DNA from: Aurifilum marmelostoma
Lineage: Eukaryota > Ascomycota > Sordariomycetes > Diaporthales > Cryphonectriaceae
Length of the DNA: 64,000 nucleotides
Assembly (NCBI GenBank): GCA_027559495.1
Contig: JAMXSV010000006.1
Span: forward strand, 1,116,001-1,180,000
Direction: 5' to 3'
Below are positions 35,459 to 45,055 of this stretch, one piece after another. The translations under genes were made by a program, and so were the position numbers. Each line of letters begins with the position of its first letter. Position 1 is the first letter of the stretch. The notes below the pieces were generated by a model. The model saw nothing but the letters and a program-made list of their open reading frames with translations, did no database searches and was not told the DNA's origin.

Positions 35459-35504
<46 letters not shown>
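35459..35504. repeat. (GT)23 microsatellite
   Basis: Twenty-three perfect GT units about 240 bp upstream of the flavoprotein ATG. A tract of this length can adopt Z-DNA and is likely length-polymorphic. Confidence 0.95.
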
Positions 35505-35506
<2 letters not shown>

Positions 35507-35746
35507 TGCATTTCTCAGGTGGGGACCCTTTCCCCTCTTCTGATGCTGAGCATGCCATAGATTGGGGATCCTGGCCTCATGGCTCCAGAATTGCACCAGC
35601 TTCCCCTGTGATGGCCATTATGATATAAGGTCTCCTCCTCCTCCCGCTTTGTCCCTCTCTTCCCACTGGCCTTCTTTTTTGGTCAATTGACTCTATACAT
35701 ATCTCTACAATACATCTCTTTTTGCTACCTTGAGAATACAGTCAAA

Positions 35747-36555
35747 ATGGCTCCCAAGATTGCTGTTGTTTACGTGAGTAGCCAATGAGTTGTTTCTTCT
35801 TCCTGTCGTCTTTTCCCTCGAGGGTCAGAAATATAAACAACAGCTGACACAAACATGTTCTTTCCCCCCATTAGTACTCCATGTATGGCCACGTCAAGAC
35901 CTTGGCCGAGGCTGAGGTCAAGGGCATCCAGGCTGCTGGTGGTTCTGCCGACCTCTTCCAGTATGTACTGTTCTCTCTATATACCCCAAGATATACAACC
36001 TCTTTTCCAAAACTGACACAAGACCCCTTTTCTTCCTCCTCCCCTTCCTCCAGGATCCCAGAGACCCTCTCCGATGAGGTCCTGGCCAAAATGCACGCTC
36101 CGCCCAAGTCCACCGACGTGAAGACGCTCACGGACCCCGCCACGCTCGCCGGGTACGACGCCTTCCTCATCGGCATCCCCACGCGCTACGGCAACTTCCC
36201 CGCCCAGTGGAAGGCCTTCTGGGACCACACGGGCTCCCAGTGGCAGACGGGCGGCTTCTACGGCAAGTTTGCCGGCCTCTTCATCTCCACCGCCTCCCCC
36301 GGCGGCGGCCAGGAGTCCACCGCCCTCGCCGCCATGTCCACCCTCGCCCACCACGGCATCATCTACGTGCCCCTGGGCTACGCCAAGACCTTTGGCCAGC
36401 TCACCAACCTGTCCGAGGTCCACGGCGGCTCCCCCTGGGGCGCCGGCACCTTTGCCGGCGCCGACGGCTCCCGCCAGCCCAGCGCGCTGGAGCTCGAGGT
36501 CGCCGAGCTCCAGGGCAAGGCCTTCTACGAGACCGTGAGCAAGCTCTCCGGCTGA
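35747..36555 (+). CDS. NAD(P)H:quinone oxidoreductase, WrbA/Pst2 flavodoxin-like family
   Basis: Three exons: 35747-35773, 35875-35960 and 36054-36555, 204 residues to the first stop. The fold-defining segments are all present: MAPKIAVVYYSMYGHVKTLA (first strand and FMN phosphate loop), GYDAFLIGIPTRYGNFPAQW with FWDHTG, and ISTASPGGGQESTALAAM with HHGIIYVPLGYA. The family forms FMN-binding multimers that reduce quinones by two electrons from NAD(P)H and protect against oxidative stress; relatives include yeast Pst2, Rfs1 and Ycp4 and the allergen Alt a 7. The length matches the short family members. The reading frame does not really end at the stop: it is a UGA-CUA followed by 60 further in-frame codons ending in a CaaX box (see the next entry). 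It is convergent with the crotonase gene. Confidence 0.95.
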
Positions 36556-36738
36556 CTACATGGAAGTGCCGAGACAAGCAAGACTGGGGAGGGTGACGGG
36601 AAGCCTGCTGCTGCTACTCCGGCGGCGGCCAAGAAGGATGATGGCAAGGCGGCAGCTGCGAAGAACGAGCCTGCCAAGAAGGACAAGGCGGACAGTGAGG
36701 GGCCGTGTGGACTGCCCAAGAAGTGTGCGCTCATGTGA
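36556..36738 (+). other. In-frame C-terminal extension with CaaX box after UGA-CUA
   Basis: Directly after the flavoprotein stop (36553-36555) the same frame stays open for 60 codons to a second stop at 36736-36738. The extension is Ala/Lys/Glu-rich and low in complexity, like a linker (GEGDGKPAAATPAAAKKDDG and onward), and ends GPCGLPKKCALM. CALM is a valid CaaX prenylation box (Met at X favours farnesyl); an extra Cys six residues earlier and the KK are typical of membrane-anchoring tails. The stop context UGA CUA is the established efficient readthrough motif. Alternatively, an intron starting at the GTGAGC at 36535 and ending at 36573 (39 nt) or 36582 (48 nt) would remove the stop and keep frame. 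It is visible in sequence; expression is inferred. Confidence 0.7.
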
Positions 36739-36782
36739 ATATGACACACACCTCGGGGCGAGTAGACCTATACACATCTATA

Positions 36783-36788
36783 AATAAA
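36783..36788 (+). terminator. AATAAA poly(A) signal-like element for flavoprotein gene
   Basis: AATAAA lies 45 nt beyond the second stop (36738), in an A-rich stretch. Its position means the mature mRNA would include the whole CaaX extension. Confidence 0.4.
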
Positions 36789-36859
36789 AAGAGAACGAAG
36801 AAGAAGAAAAAAAAATAAATCATGGAATAATTATTGTAGTCTTATCTTTAATGCGCTCG

Positions 36860-37819
36860 TCAAAGCTTCGCCTTCTCGCTCCCACCAGTCGTCGTCGCCG
36901 GCGGCGCACTCTTGGACAACACATCCTCCCACCAAGGCCACACGCTCGGCCCATCCTCAGGCATAGACCCCTTCATCACCGGATCCCTCTTCTCCACGAA
37001 CCCCTTGACGCCCTCGACAAAGTCCGGCTTGTTGAACAGGTCAAAGAGCACCTTGCTCTCGAGCAGGTGCGCCTCCTCCGGCGACCCGGGCCCGCGGAAG
37101 ACCATGTCCCGCATGACCACGGCACTCACCACGCTCGCGCCCCGCACCACGTCCTCGGCGATGGCCAGGGCGCGCGGCAGCACGCCGGCGGGGGACTCGA
37201 CGAGGGTGAAGAGCCCGTCCAGCAGGGGGTCGTCGGCGCGGCACACGGCGCCCGTGGTGGCGAGGTGCATGGCGCGCGAGGCGCCCAGCAGGCGCGGCAG
37301 GAAGAAGGAGCTGCACCCCTCGAGCACGAGGCCGCGCCGCGCAAAGACGAAGCCGACCTTGGCGCGGCGGTGGGTCACGCGCACGGCGCACGGCAGGGTC
37401 ATGGTGGCCCCGATGCCCACGGCGCTGCCGTTGACCGCCGCAATCACGGGCTTGTGGCACCGGAAGATGGCCAGGGACGCCCGCCCGCCGCCGTCGCGGT
37501 GCGTGTCGCGGGTGGCGCTCGAGAGCCGGTCCGCCTCGACGGCCCCGGCCGGTGCGGCCAGGTCCATGCCTGCGCAGAAGATCTGGTTGGTCGGGTCCGA
37601 GCCCGTGAGGATGATGCAGCGCACTCGGGGGTCGGTGGAGAGGAGGTTGAAGGCGTGTTCTAGGGAGGTCATCATCTCTGTGTTGAAGGCATTTCTGGCG
37701 GCTGGCCGGTGGAGGGTCACGAGGATGATGGGGGTTACTGTAGGGGAGGAAGGAGGATGATGGGAGAGCTTGATGGTCGGGAGGTCTATGGTTTCGTAGG
37801 AGGATGGGAGGTCGGGCAT
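36860..37819 (-). CDS. Peroxisomal enoyl-CoA hydratase/isomerase (crotonase) family protein
   Basis: A single exon of 319 residues starting MPDLPSSYETIDLPTIK; an upstream in-frame TTG is not used. Crotonase landmarks are in order: LHRPAARNAFNTEMMTSL (CoA-binding strand), IFCAGMDLA (first oxyanion-hole segment), NGSAVGIGATMTLPCAVRV (second oxyanion-hole segment), then FVFARRGLVLEGCSSFFLPR (the active-site Glu region) and LLGASRAMHL. The C-terminus ...EKAKL is a type 1 peroxisomal targeting signal (AKL variant of SKL). It most likely acts on an enoyl-CoA in peroxisomal fatty-acid or side-chain breakdown; hydratase and isomerase activities cannot be told apart here. It is convergent with the flavoprotein gene, with 121 bp between stops. 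Confidence 0.93.
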   Translation of the reverse strand: MPDLPSSYETIDLPTIKLSHHPPSSPTVTPIILVTLHRPAARNAFNTEMMTSLEHAFNLLSTDPRVRCIILTGSDPTNQIFCAGMDLAAPAGAVEADRLSSATRDTHRDGGGRASLAIFRCHKPVIAAVNGSAVGIGATMTLPCAVRVTHRRAKVGFVFARRGLVLEGCSSFFLPRLLGASRAMHLATTGAVCRADDPLLDGLFTLVESPAGVLPRALAIAEDVVRGASVVSAVVMRDMVFRGPGSPEEAHLLESKVLFDLFNKPDFVEGVKGFVEKRDPVMKGSMPEDGPSVWPWWEDVLSKSAPPATTTGGSEKAKL

Positions 37820-38309
37820 TTTTGTGAGACCAGGCAAGTTCTTTTCAAGAAGATGGTAGTGGTGTGTATCTTGGCTTCAACTTTGTGTATGTGTTCTAAA
37901 GAAATAGTGTCCTCAAAATGAGAATGGATGAAGATGTTGTTTATTTGGGGTGCCTTTTTCTTTGGCTGGGCCTAGGTTATCAATTGCACTCGAGTCTTGT
38001 GAGGGGAAAGCATGTATGTGTAGCATACTACAACGGCAAGACGCCACCACAGAGGTTATAATGCCGAGGTCAAATCTGCTCAGCCAGGGGATTCTGGCAT
38101 ACACCGACTTATGAAAATGGACCCGTATAAATAAGAAAGAAAAAGTGTCCGGTCAGAAATTATCATTGCATCTCCAGACATCTGATTGGTGGCTCGAAAA
38201 GACAACATCGTTCTGTCCAAGGAGAGAATAACGGGTACAAAGTAGTAGCTTTGCTTGGCTTTCCATCTGCCTTTTAACACACCCTATCCGCAGGCATGAC
38301 AGGGTAAGT
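37820..38309. other. Intergenic, no gene seen
   Basis: Contains the crotonase promoter (minus strand) and the 3' end of the beta-flanking gene. No coding potential beyond short chance frames. Confidence 0.45.
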
Positions 38310-39417
38310 CTACATGAACTTGCTCGCCAGGCTCATCAGGCCACCGCTGCTTCCGCCCTGGCTCTTGAGGTACATCTTGAGCGCCATCTCGCCGGCCTGC
38401 TGCACGGCGCTCTCCTTGGACGAGCCCGAGCTGACGCGGCCCGACGAGGACTGCGAGTCGAACAGCTTACTGGCCTCGCTCATGGCAAGCCCGATGAACT
38501 CGCTCTGCGAGCCGCCCGAGCTGCCGCTGCCGCCCGCGAACATCTTGAGCGCCTGCATCGCCGCCGCGTTGCCCATGGACCCGGAGTCGGCCTCGCTTCC
38601 GTCGTCCTCGCCGCCAAAGAACTTCTTGTGGTGGGCGACAGCCGCTGTAGCACTGGTTAGTGTATGTATCTACGATTTCCCATCCCTCTCTGTCTCTATA
38701 TTTTCTTTTTGTGTGTGTCTCTTTTCCCTCTCTTGCTCTGTACATGTATGTGTGTTATGCCCTTTTGGAGATCGAGTTTGAACCAAGAGTAAATTGCATG
38801 AAACGTACCCTGCTCGTCGACCTCCTCATTCGCAAGCTGGCTCTTCTTGCCCATGAACGAGCCCATGATCCCAGAGAAGAAGTCGGAACCGCCAGAGTCG
38901 CCGGCGTTGCGAGAGGCGTGCTCGGCCGCGCGCTGGTGGAAGCCCTCTTCCTCGCTGTCATCGCGTGGCATGAATCCACGGTTGGGCACTAGAAGAGAGG
39001 AAAGGAGAAGAATATGTCAGCTTGGCTGGTCTGTTTTCTCTCCTCTGGCGGAGGAACTGAAATTTGTGTAGGCCACGAATGGGTAGACTCACTCCTCTCG
39101 CCCTCGTAGCCACCGCCGCCGCCGCCATAGGCACCACCTGTTTGTGATCAGTTCTTGGGTTTTTCCTCGTCGAGTGTATTCTAGAAAAAGAAATTGATGG
39201 GGAGGCCATCCTTACTGCCGAATTCTGTATTGCAGGAAAGTATCAATCAGTATACATCCCGTCCCAAAAGGTCAGACAAATGGTATCGGTCCTGAGGCCA
39301 CAAGGAGCTTCGTAACGCCTGACACCGCTGCTGGCCCCTATGACGATGGCGGGGTAGCTCCAGCGATAGCTTGCTCAAGGAAGGTTACTCACCAGGCTGC
39401 TCTCGCCCATAAGACAT
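38310..39417 (-). CDS. Beta-flanking protein (fungal, function unknown)
   Basis: Five exons: 39417-39393, 39224-39216, 39137-39093, 38988-38809 and 38644-38310, 197 residues with all junctions in frame. It starts MSYGREQPG, then the Gly-rich EFGSGAYGGGGGGYEGER, then FHQRAAEHASRNAGDSGGSD, FFSGIMGSFMGKKSQLANEE and VDEQAAVAHHKKFFGG. The C-terminal half is AAAMQALKMFAGGSGSSGGS, then EFIGLAMSEASKLFDSQSSS and AVQQAGEMALKMYLKSQGG. I recognise the conserved fungal protein commonly annotated 'beta-flanking protein'; it has no known enzymatic motif and is predicted cytosolic. Exon 2 is only nine nucleotides long (codons for E-F-G split at both ends). It is in tandem with wc-2. Confidence 0.88.
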
Positions 39418-40793
39418 CTTGGAGAGTTGTTCTTTTCTTGGGTTCTGGTAAAGAAAATGGTGAGGTTCGTATCCTGCTGCTCGATCGTCCAAGTTTCAAT
39501 GCAAAGCTTAAGGTCGTTCTGTCGTGGTGGTCTTGTTGACCAAGGTAGCCGTGGTCCGGGGTGGCTATATACATAGAAGCCACTGTAAGCTCGCATTGTA
39601 TGGGGATACAGGGTGGGGTTGGGAGGGCCCATTTAGTGAGTGACTGGCTGGCCTGGACTGGCTGCCTCTTCCCCCCCCAATTGGCCCCAAGAAGAAGAGG
39701 GGTTACATCACTGCATTACTGCACCTTCACTTCTCCAGGAGGCGCAGCTTGGACCCCACATCATGAGCTGTGAGGTGACGTTGGTGGGTACCCTGCTGAA
39801 ACTTGAAAATCAGGGCCCCCCTCCCACCTCCGACCGCCTCTTCGCTCGACTTATTGGGCCAATCCAGCTCTGTATAAGTGTCAACATGGGCTTGGTAGGA
39901 TGATACGATGATACGAGAAAGGGTCGAAGATCAGGATGCCTCCCTGCAAAAGATGTGATATCCATCCTGTCTCTCTATATTTTGAGTTTCCGAGCATGAC
40001 CAGTCCAGTAGAAAGTTTGGTTCGTGCACCTCCTGCACTGAGTAGGACGACCCCACAGACTCTAGCTCGCCTGTCCACGCACGCACACACACAGAGTGAT
40101 GTCTTGTAAGCTGTGGAGAGTCTGTTACACCCTTTATGACTATGTCCAGAGACATGTTGATTGGGGTGGCTAGTTGAGGAAATGGTGATACTACATAGCT
40201 GTCTATCAGACCTCCTCAGTGTATAGTATCCTCGAGGCAGGCCACTTAGTCAATTTCTACCTCAGTCCAATGGCTAGCCTCCTTCTTCCTACCCACCAGC
40301 AAGAGTGGTCTCCACAGAGATTGCCCAACCCAGTGTTTGTGTGACACCTTCACACGCTGAAACCCAGCTTGTCCAAAGAAAAGCTAGGGGTCCATGGCAC
40401 AACAATGCCTAGCAGTAAGTGATCATACTGTAGCAGCAATGGTTGGCAGCAAATGGTGGCAGCATTTGATATCCCCGCCTGGAGGTATAGATCCCCTACA
40501 GAATGACAGTCCACCCTTCACCTGAACTCCCACAATTCGTGTACAGCAGGAGCAGTATCTGGTAAACCCATAATATCATATGCTCATTCAAGCAGAAATG
40601 CCCACCAGTCCAGAACGCCATTCTCGCAAGATTCTATCCGTCATCAGCAGCATTTCATACACCACAATGCTGACCCCAAAACGCCGCCGTGTGTGTATGT
40701 GTGTGTGTGTACACGATGGATGTAGATATGTGTGTTTGTGTGTGTGCCCAAGAAACAGATATAAGAGTGGTAGACGAGCCGTGCAAGGAAGAG
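39418..40793. other. Intergenic, no gene seen
   Basis: Holds the promoter of the beta-flanking gene and the 3' region of wc-2, with a TG-rich simple stretch around 40689-40748. The short frames lack protein character. Confidence 0.45.
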
Positions 40794-42581
40794 TCAGGCC
40801 TGACCTGGATCCATGACGGGCAGCCCACCCATCCCAGGACCCGGCGTGTTTCCGCCCTGGGTCCTCTTCTTCTCTTTCTTGGCCCATCGGAGGCCGCAGG
40901 CGTTGCAGAGGGTTTTGGGGCCTGCAGGCCCCTTTCGCCATTCGGGTGAGTCGAGGGTTCCTGAGGAGGGGGGAATTAAAAACAAGAGCCGTCAGTACAC
41001 AGCAGACAATAGTAAATCTACCAAAGTTTGGAAACAAAAATAAATAAATAAAGCACTCACCGCAGTCCGTGCAGACGTATTCCTCGGCAACCTTGAGCTT
41101 CTTCTTCTTCTCACCCGTCCTGGGGTCCCGATCGATTGGTATTGCAATGCCCGCATCTCCCTTGATGAGTGTTGGGCTGCGTGCGCCCGTCGAGACGCCT
41201 CTTGCCCGCTCTCCGTCCTGGTACCGTAGGCCTGTGAGCATCTCGATGGTGTTGATGCCTTCGTACCGGGCCATCTTGTCCCTGATCGAGTCGGGTCCAT
41301 TTCCTGCCGTGACACCCTCCAGATTCTCCCTCGTCAGCGCGATGTTGAGCGGGTTTGGTCTCTCTGGCGGTGGCATGGCCGCCGTGTCGGCGCTGCGGTA
41401 GGCGCTGCCCGCGGCGCTGGTCCTGGTCCCATCCTCTGATGATGCGATGCCGCTCCGGCCGTCTTGGCTTTGTCTCCAGCTCCGTGTGGCTTCTTCTGCC
41501 TCTGCCGCCTCCTCTCGCTTCAGCTCCGTGATCCTCCTCTTGAGCCTCTCGTTCTCCATCTTGTGTTCCAGGAACGAGTCCAGGAGCTGCGCGTTGGCTG
41601 CCGGGTACAGCCGCGACATCATGAAGACGGCCTGGCAGAAGGGGCTCTGGTTGTTCGGGTTGGGCGCAAAGCGGGCGGCAGCGATGTGTGCGTGGCCCAC
41701 GGACTCGAAGATGGCGTACGCCCCGTCCTTTTTCCTCAGCCTGTAGAACAGCCGCAGGGTATTGCCCGTGGCGATGCACTCGTTGAACTCGGACAGGAAC
41801 AGCGCCGAGTCGTCCGGGTGGATAAATTCGCGCAGGTGGCGCTCGTTGAGCTCGTCGGCCCTGTAGCCCGTGAGGGAGCTGACGCTGGGCGAGGCGTGCC
41901 TGACGCGGCCGTCCTGGTCGAGTATCATCAGCAGGTCCTTGAGCTCCTCGACGACCTTGGCGGGCCAGTTCCGCCGCTTGGTGAATTCGGTCAGGGTGGA
42001 TGCGCCCTGCAGCTGGGCCTGCTGCGACATGCCGTAACCGGGCATGGGAGCGGGGCCCGCACCAGGAACGTTGTCTTCGGCGGCGCCGGCCTGGAATCGC
42101 TGCACGTCTATCGCACCGGATTGTGTCATGGCGCCCTGGTGGGCCGGACTGGCATCCGAATTGTAGGGGCCGGAGGACATGCCGGCCTCGGCCGGGTTAT
42201 CGAGATTCATGGGCATGGCAGAGGTGTCGAAGAACATGTTGTTCTCCAAGGAGGGGTCGCCGAGAAGGGCCATCATGTCCTGGCTGTCGGTCATCTGTCG
42301 TAAATGTGGGTTTGCTGGTCAGCCAAAGAAACTGCGGAGGCGGAGGCGGAAAAAAAAGGTCCTGGGTATGCAGCCTCGGTTGGAGCTGGCAGGGAGCCCC
42401 GAAAGGCGCGAGATCCATCCCTCCCCCCTGGAGGGGAGCCTGCGGGCGTGATTTGCGCATGAGGGCGGCAGGATGTATTTGGGGGGTGGTGCTCCAAGCC
42501 AAGCAAGGGAGGGAGAGGGTTGCAGGTACTTACACCCACCCCATTCATGTCGGGAATGGCCATCTGGCCGTAGGAGAACAT
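40794..42581 (-). CDS. wc-2: White Collar-2: PAS/GATA blue-light and clock regulator
   Basis: Exons 42581-42534, 42294-41061 and 40960-40794 give 482 residues. The PAS domain spans roughly residues 130-240 (LMILDQDGRVRHASPSVSSL, FIHPDDSALFLSEFNEC). A coiled, charged segment follows (LEHKMENERLKRRITELKRE). A single GATA zinc finger is split by the second intron: CTDCGTLDSPEWRKGPAGPK then TLCNAC, with the CX2CX18CX2C spacing typical of WC-2. By homology it pairs with WC-1 through PAS contacts to form the nuclear light-activated White Collar complex. The true start is probably 12 codons upstream at 42618: MSHGPPPPP there matches the Neurospora WC-2 opening, but it is one base out of frame through a C/G run near 42583-42595. 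The first intron is 239 nt. Confidence 0.94.
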
Positions 42582-45055
42582 ATTGCCCGGAGGGGGGCGG
42601 CGGCGGGCCGTGAGACATCGCGGGCAAGGCTGAGCTGGGAGCTGCGGGTTCCCTTCCGATCGAAGCTATCCAGCCTATCGCTGGAGAGGTGAGAAACCGT
42701 TTCGGCCGTAGCACTTACTTCTGCTGATGCGTGATCGTGTCGATAGAGGCCGCGGCACTCGGGGTGGCATGGGGGGAGGGGGGTTTTGTTTTTCTTGTAT
42801 TTTTTTTTTTTCCCTTTTCCGTCTTCTCCTCCTCTTCTTTCTTACTTTTTGCCGGACGGAATGGGTTTGGCTTGGTCGTCCAGAAGCTCTTTGCTCTGTT
42901 CAAGGTGGTGCTGAAGAACTACAATTCCGCGGGCCCTTGTAGCTTCGCATGACATTAGTCTTCGTAGATGATCCTCCTCAGATCGCCTCGTCAGAACGGC
43001 ATCCGATATTGAAAAGGTCTGACGATGGAGTCCTGGGCGTTGATGGGCAGGGTCAGAAGCTGATTTTCCCAAGATCTCTTGGTGGGCACAACGCCTGCGT
43101 GCGAGTCCGTCTTGTGCAAACGTGTGTGCGTATACGTGTGCGTGTGCGACATGCAGGTGTGCACTGATATGGGCCTGGACAGAGAAGTGTGCACAGGAAC
43201 TGTTGCAAAGGAGCGCAGTCGATCGGCGAGGAGGAAACACAGAGATTGTACGCAGTACAACTGGAAAACAAGGCGGGGCAGCCCAGAATGACGCCCTGTG
43301 CACGAGCCTCTAGAGGAGATAAGGAAACTAAAATACAAGACTGTTCGAAGGCGCGAGGTAGAGTTGTTCAAAATCCTCCCCCAGGCTGCCCTCTCTTTTT
43401 TTTCTTCCTCTTTTTGTCGATATGGGAAGTGGAGGGGGAGAAAACATGGGATTGTAAGCCATGGGGATGGGGAATTGCACAATCGCAGTCTCTGACTCTA
43501 GAATCCCCACTCCCGCCTCCCCCCCCCCAACCAAGAAAAAAACCGCTCCTGCTCATGGGCCATTATGGGATCCGACCAGGAGTGAGTTGCAGCTGGGACT
43601 GGGGTGGGATGACCTCCCTGATAGCCTTGGCCCAACTGAATCGTCACCTAAGCAAAGTCCCGTTCCTGGCAAGCAGCTATCTATTGGTGTCTGAGGAAAA
43701 GAAATAGCGCATAACGAAGAGGGAAGAGTCAGTCGCACATGCACCTACACAACAGGAGAAACGGTCCAATCTCATACACCATATACTACCTTGGCAATAG
43801 GTGCTCATGCAGGGAATCCATCACCTAGGAACCGTAAGTTGGAATAGTGGCTGTTGAGGGTTTGAGACATGTCTCTAGAGTCCTAGGGAGGAGACATAAG
43901 AGCGGGGCTTTAGCCTGGCTGCCTGGCTGCTGCTGCTGCTGCTGCTGGTGGTGCTGCATGCGTTTAGAAGCCTTGTTGGTAGCACTACCCTGGTGCCACC
44001 CCTCTGTCTGCTTTAGCTCGGTGGTACAATGTGCCACTAGAGTCCAGTGCAACAATCATAGCTCTCCTCTGATCATGTTGGACCTGCGCTCGATGAACTT
44101 GGACATGGACAAAAGGCTGAATTTTGAAGCCGGAACTTTTGCTCCTTCTCAGCGGTTTACCTTTTCCCAGTGAAAGCTCATCGTTCAACACCCTTGACTT
44201 CGAGCTGACCCGGCATACTGGCTGGGCTCTCCATAAGAGAAATGACCAGACCCTCCCCAAGATCTGCCGTTACTCATATAAGCTCGTCAAGTGGGCGAGC
44301 TATAGCGATCTGAGAAGGACGATATTGATGAATTCTGCGGACTGGGGATGTTGATCGATGGAATGACACTGATATTAAAAAAAAAGATCAAAAAATCCGC
44401 AGTGAAGCTGACCTGTTGACAGCCATCCTAGCCCGTGGCAGAGGCAACAACACATGGATCCTCACGGCAGCCATGAGCGCCCTGATAGCAAGTCAATCAT
44501 GAACAGCGCAGCGCAACCCATTAATCTTGCATTCGTAGTGGCCAAGGAAAGAGCGAGGAACGGCACACAGACTCATGAGATCTTACATGAACATAACCCT
44601 CAATATAACGTGAAAATCATCCAACTTTTACTCTGTCGACGGCTCTGGAACCTCATTGCTTTGGCCGTAAAGAATGGGCCTAACCAATTGTCTTGATAAT
44701 GCTTGGCGGGCCATTTCTAAAGGTGACGCAGCAGTGCACGTGGGAGCGCGACGTAGGCTCTCAACGGCGCTCCCCACTTGGCCCCTGCTAGGCCAGGCAG
44801 CCAACGCGCCCCGTCCTACTTTCTTAATTGACGACGCGAACGTGCCTCCGTCCGTCTGATTATTTGAGCTCTCAGCTCACATCTCTCCTTATGTTCGCTG
44901 TCCTGCGCTGTCGGTCTTTGGATCTACTGAATGCAGAGGACGTCAAAGATCTCACCCTCTGTTGATTTCTACCTCTACTTCTGTGTTCCCATCCATTCTG
45001 CCCTCCTGGAGACACATAAAGGCTGCTCTAACGAGCACTGCCAACCTCGGGCGCC
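42582..45055. other. Divergent intergenic region between wc-2 and rad50
   Basis: 2.4 kb with no supported gene. Includes the probable wc-2 N-terminal codons at 42618-42582, a T-rich run near 42801-42811, a (CTG)7 tract at 43927-43947 and several low-complexity patches. A 5' untranslated leader or leader intron of wc-2 is likely in the first kilobase. The final 180 bp (44880-45055) are a pyrimidine-rich leader for rad50. Confidence 0.45.
43927..43947. repeat. (CTG)7 microsatellite
   Basis: Seven perfect CTG units in non-coding DNA between wc-2 and rad50. Confidence 0.9.

Larger units (their letters stand above)
34017..35746. other. Intergenic, upstream of flavoprotein gene, microsatellites
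   Basis: No coding sequence is supported; the longer frames here are translations of simple repeats. It includes an A-rich stretch at 34561-34592 and the (GAG)12 and (GT)23 tracts listed separately. The last 100 bp are a pyrimidine-rich leader ending AGTCAAAATGG, a good Kozak context for the flavoprotein start. Confidence 0.45.

Noticed and set aside
35023..35558. Minus-strand frames of about 160 codons rich in Thr-His, Ser and Pro
   Set aside because: They are translations of the GT and GAG microsatellites.
36851..37663. Long plus-strand frames opposite the crotonase gene
   Set aside because: Composition bias (His, Arg, Ala) and exact overlap with a secure gene show these are antisense shadows.
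41464..42303. 279-codon plus-strand frame opposite wc-2
   Set aside because: Shadow of the GC-rich wc-2 exon, without family features.
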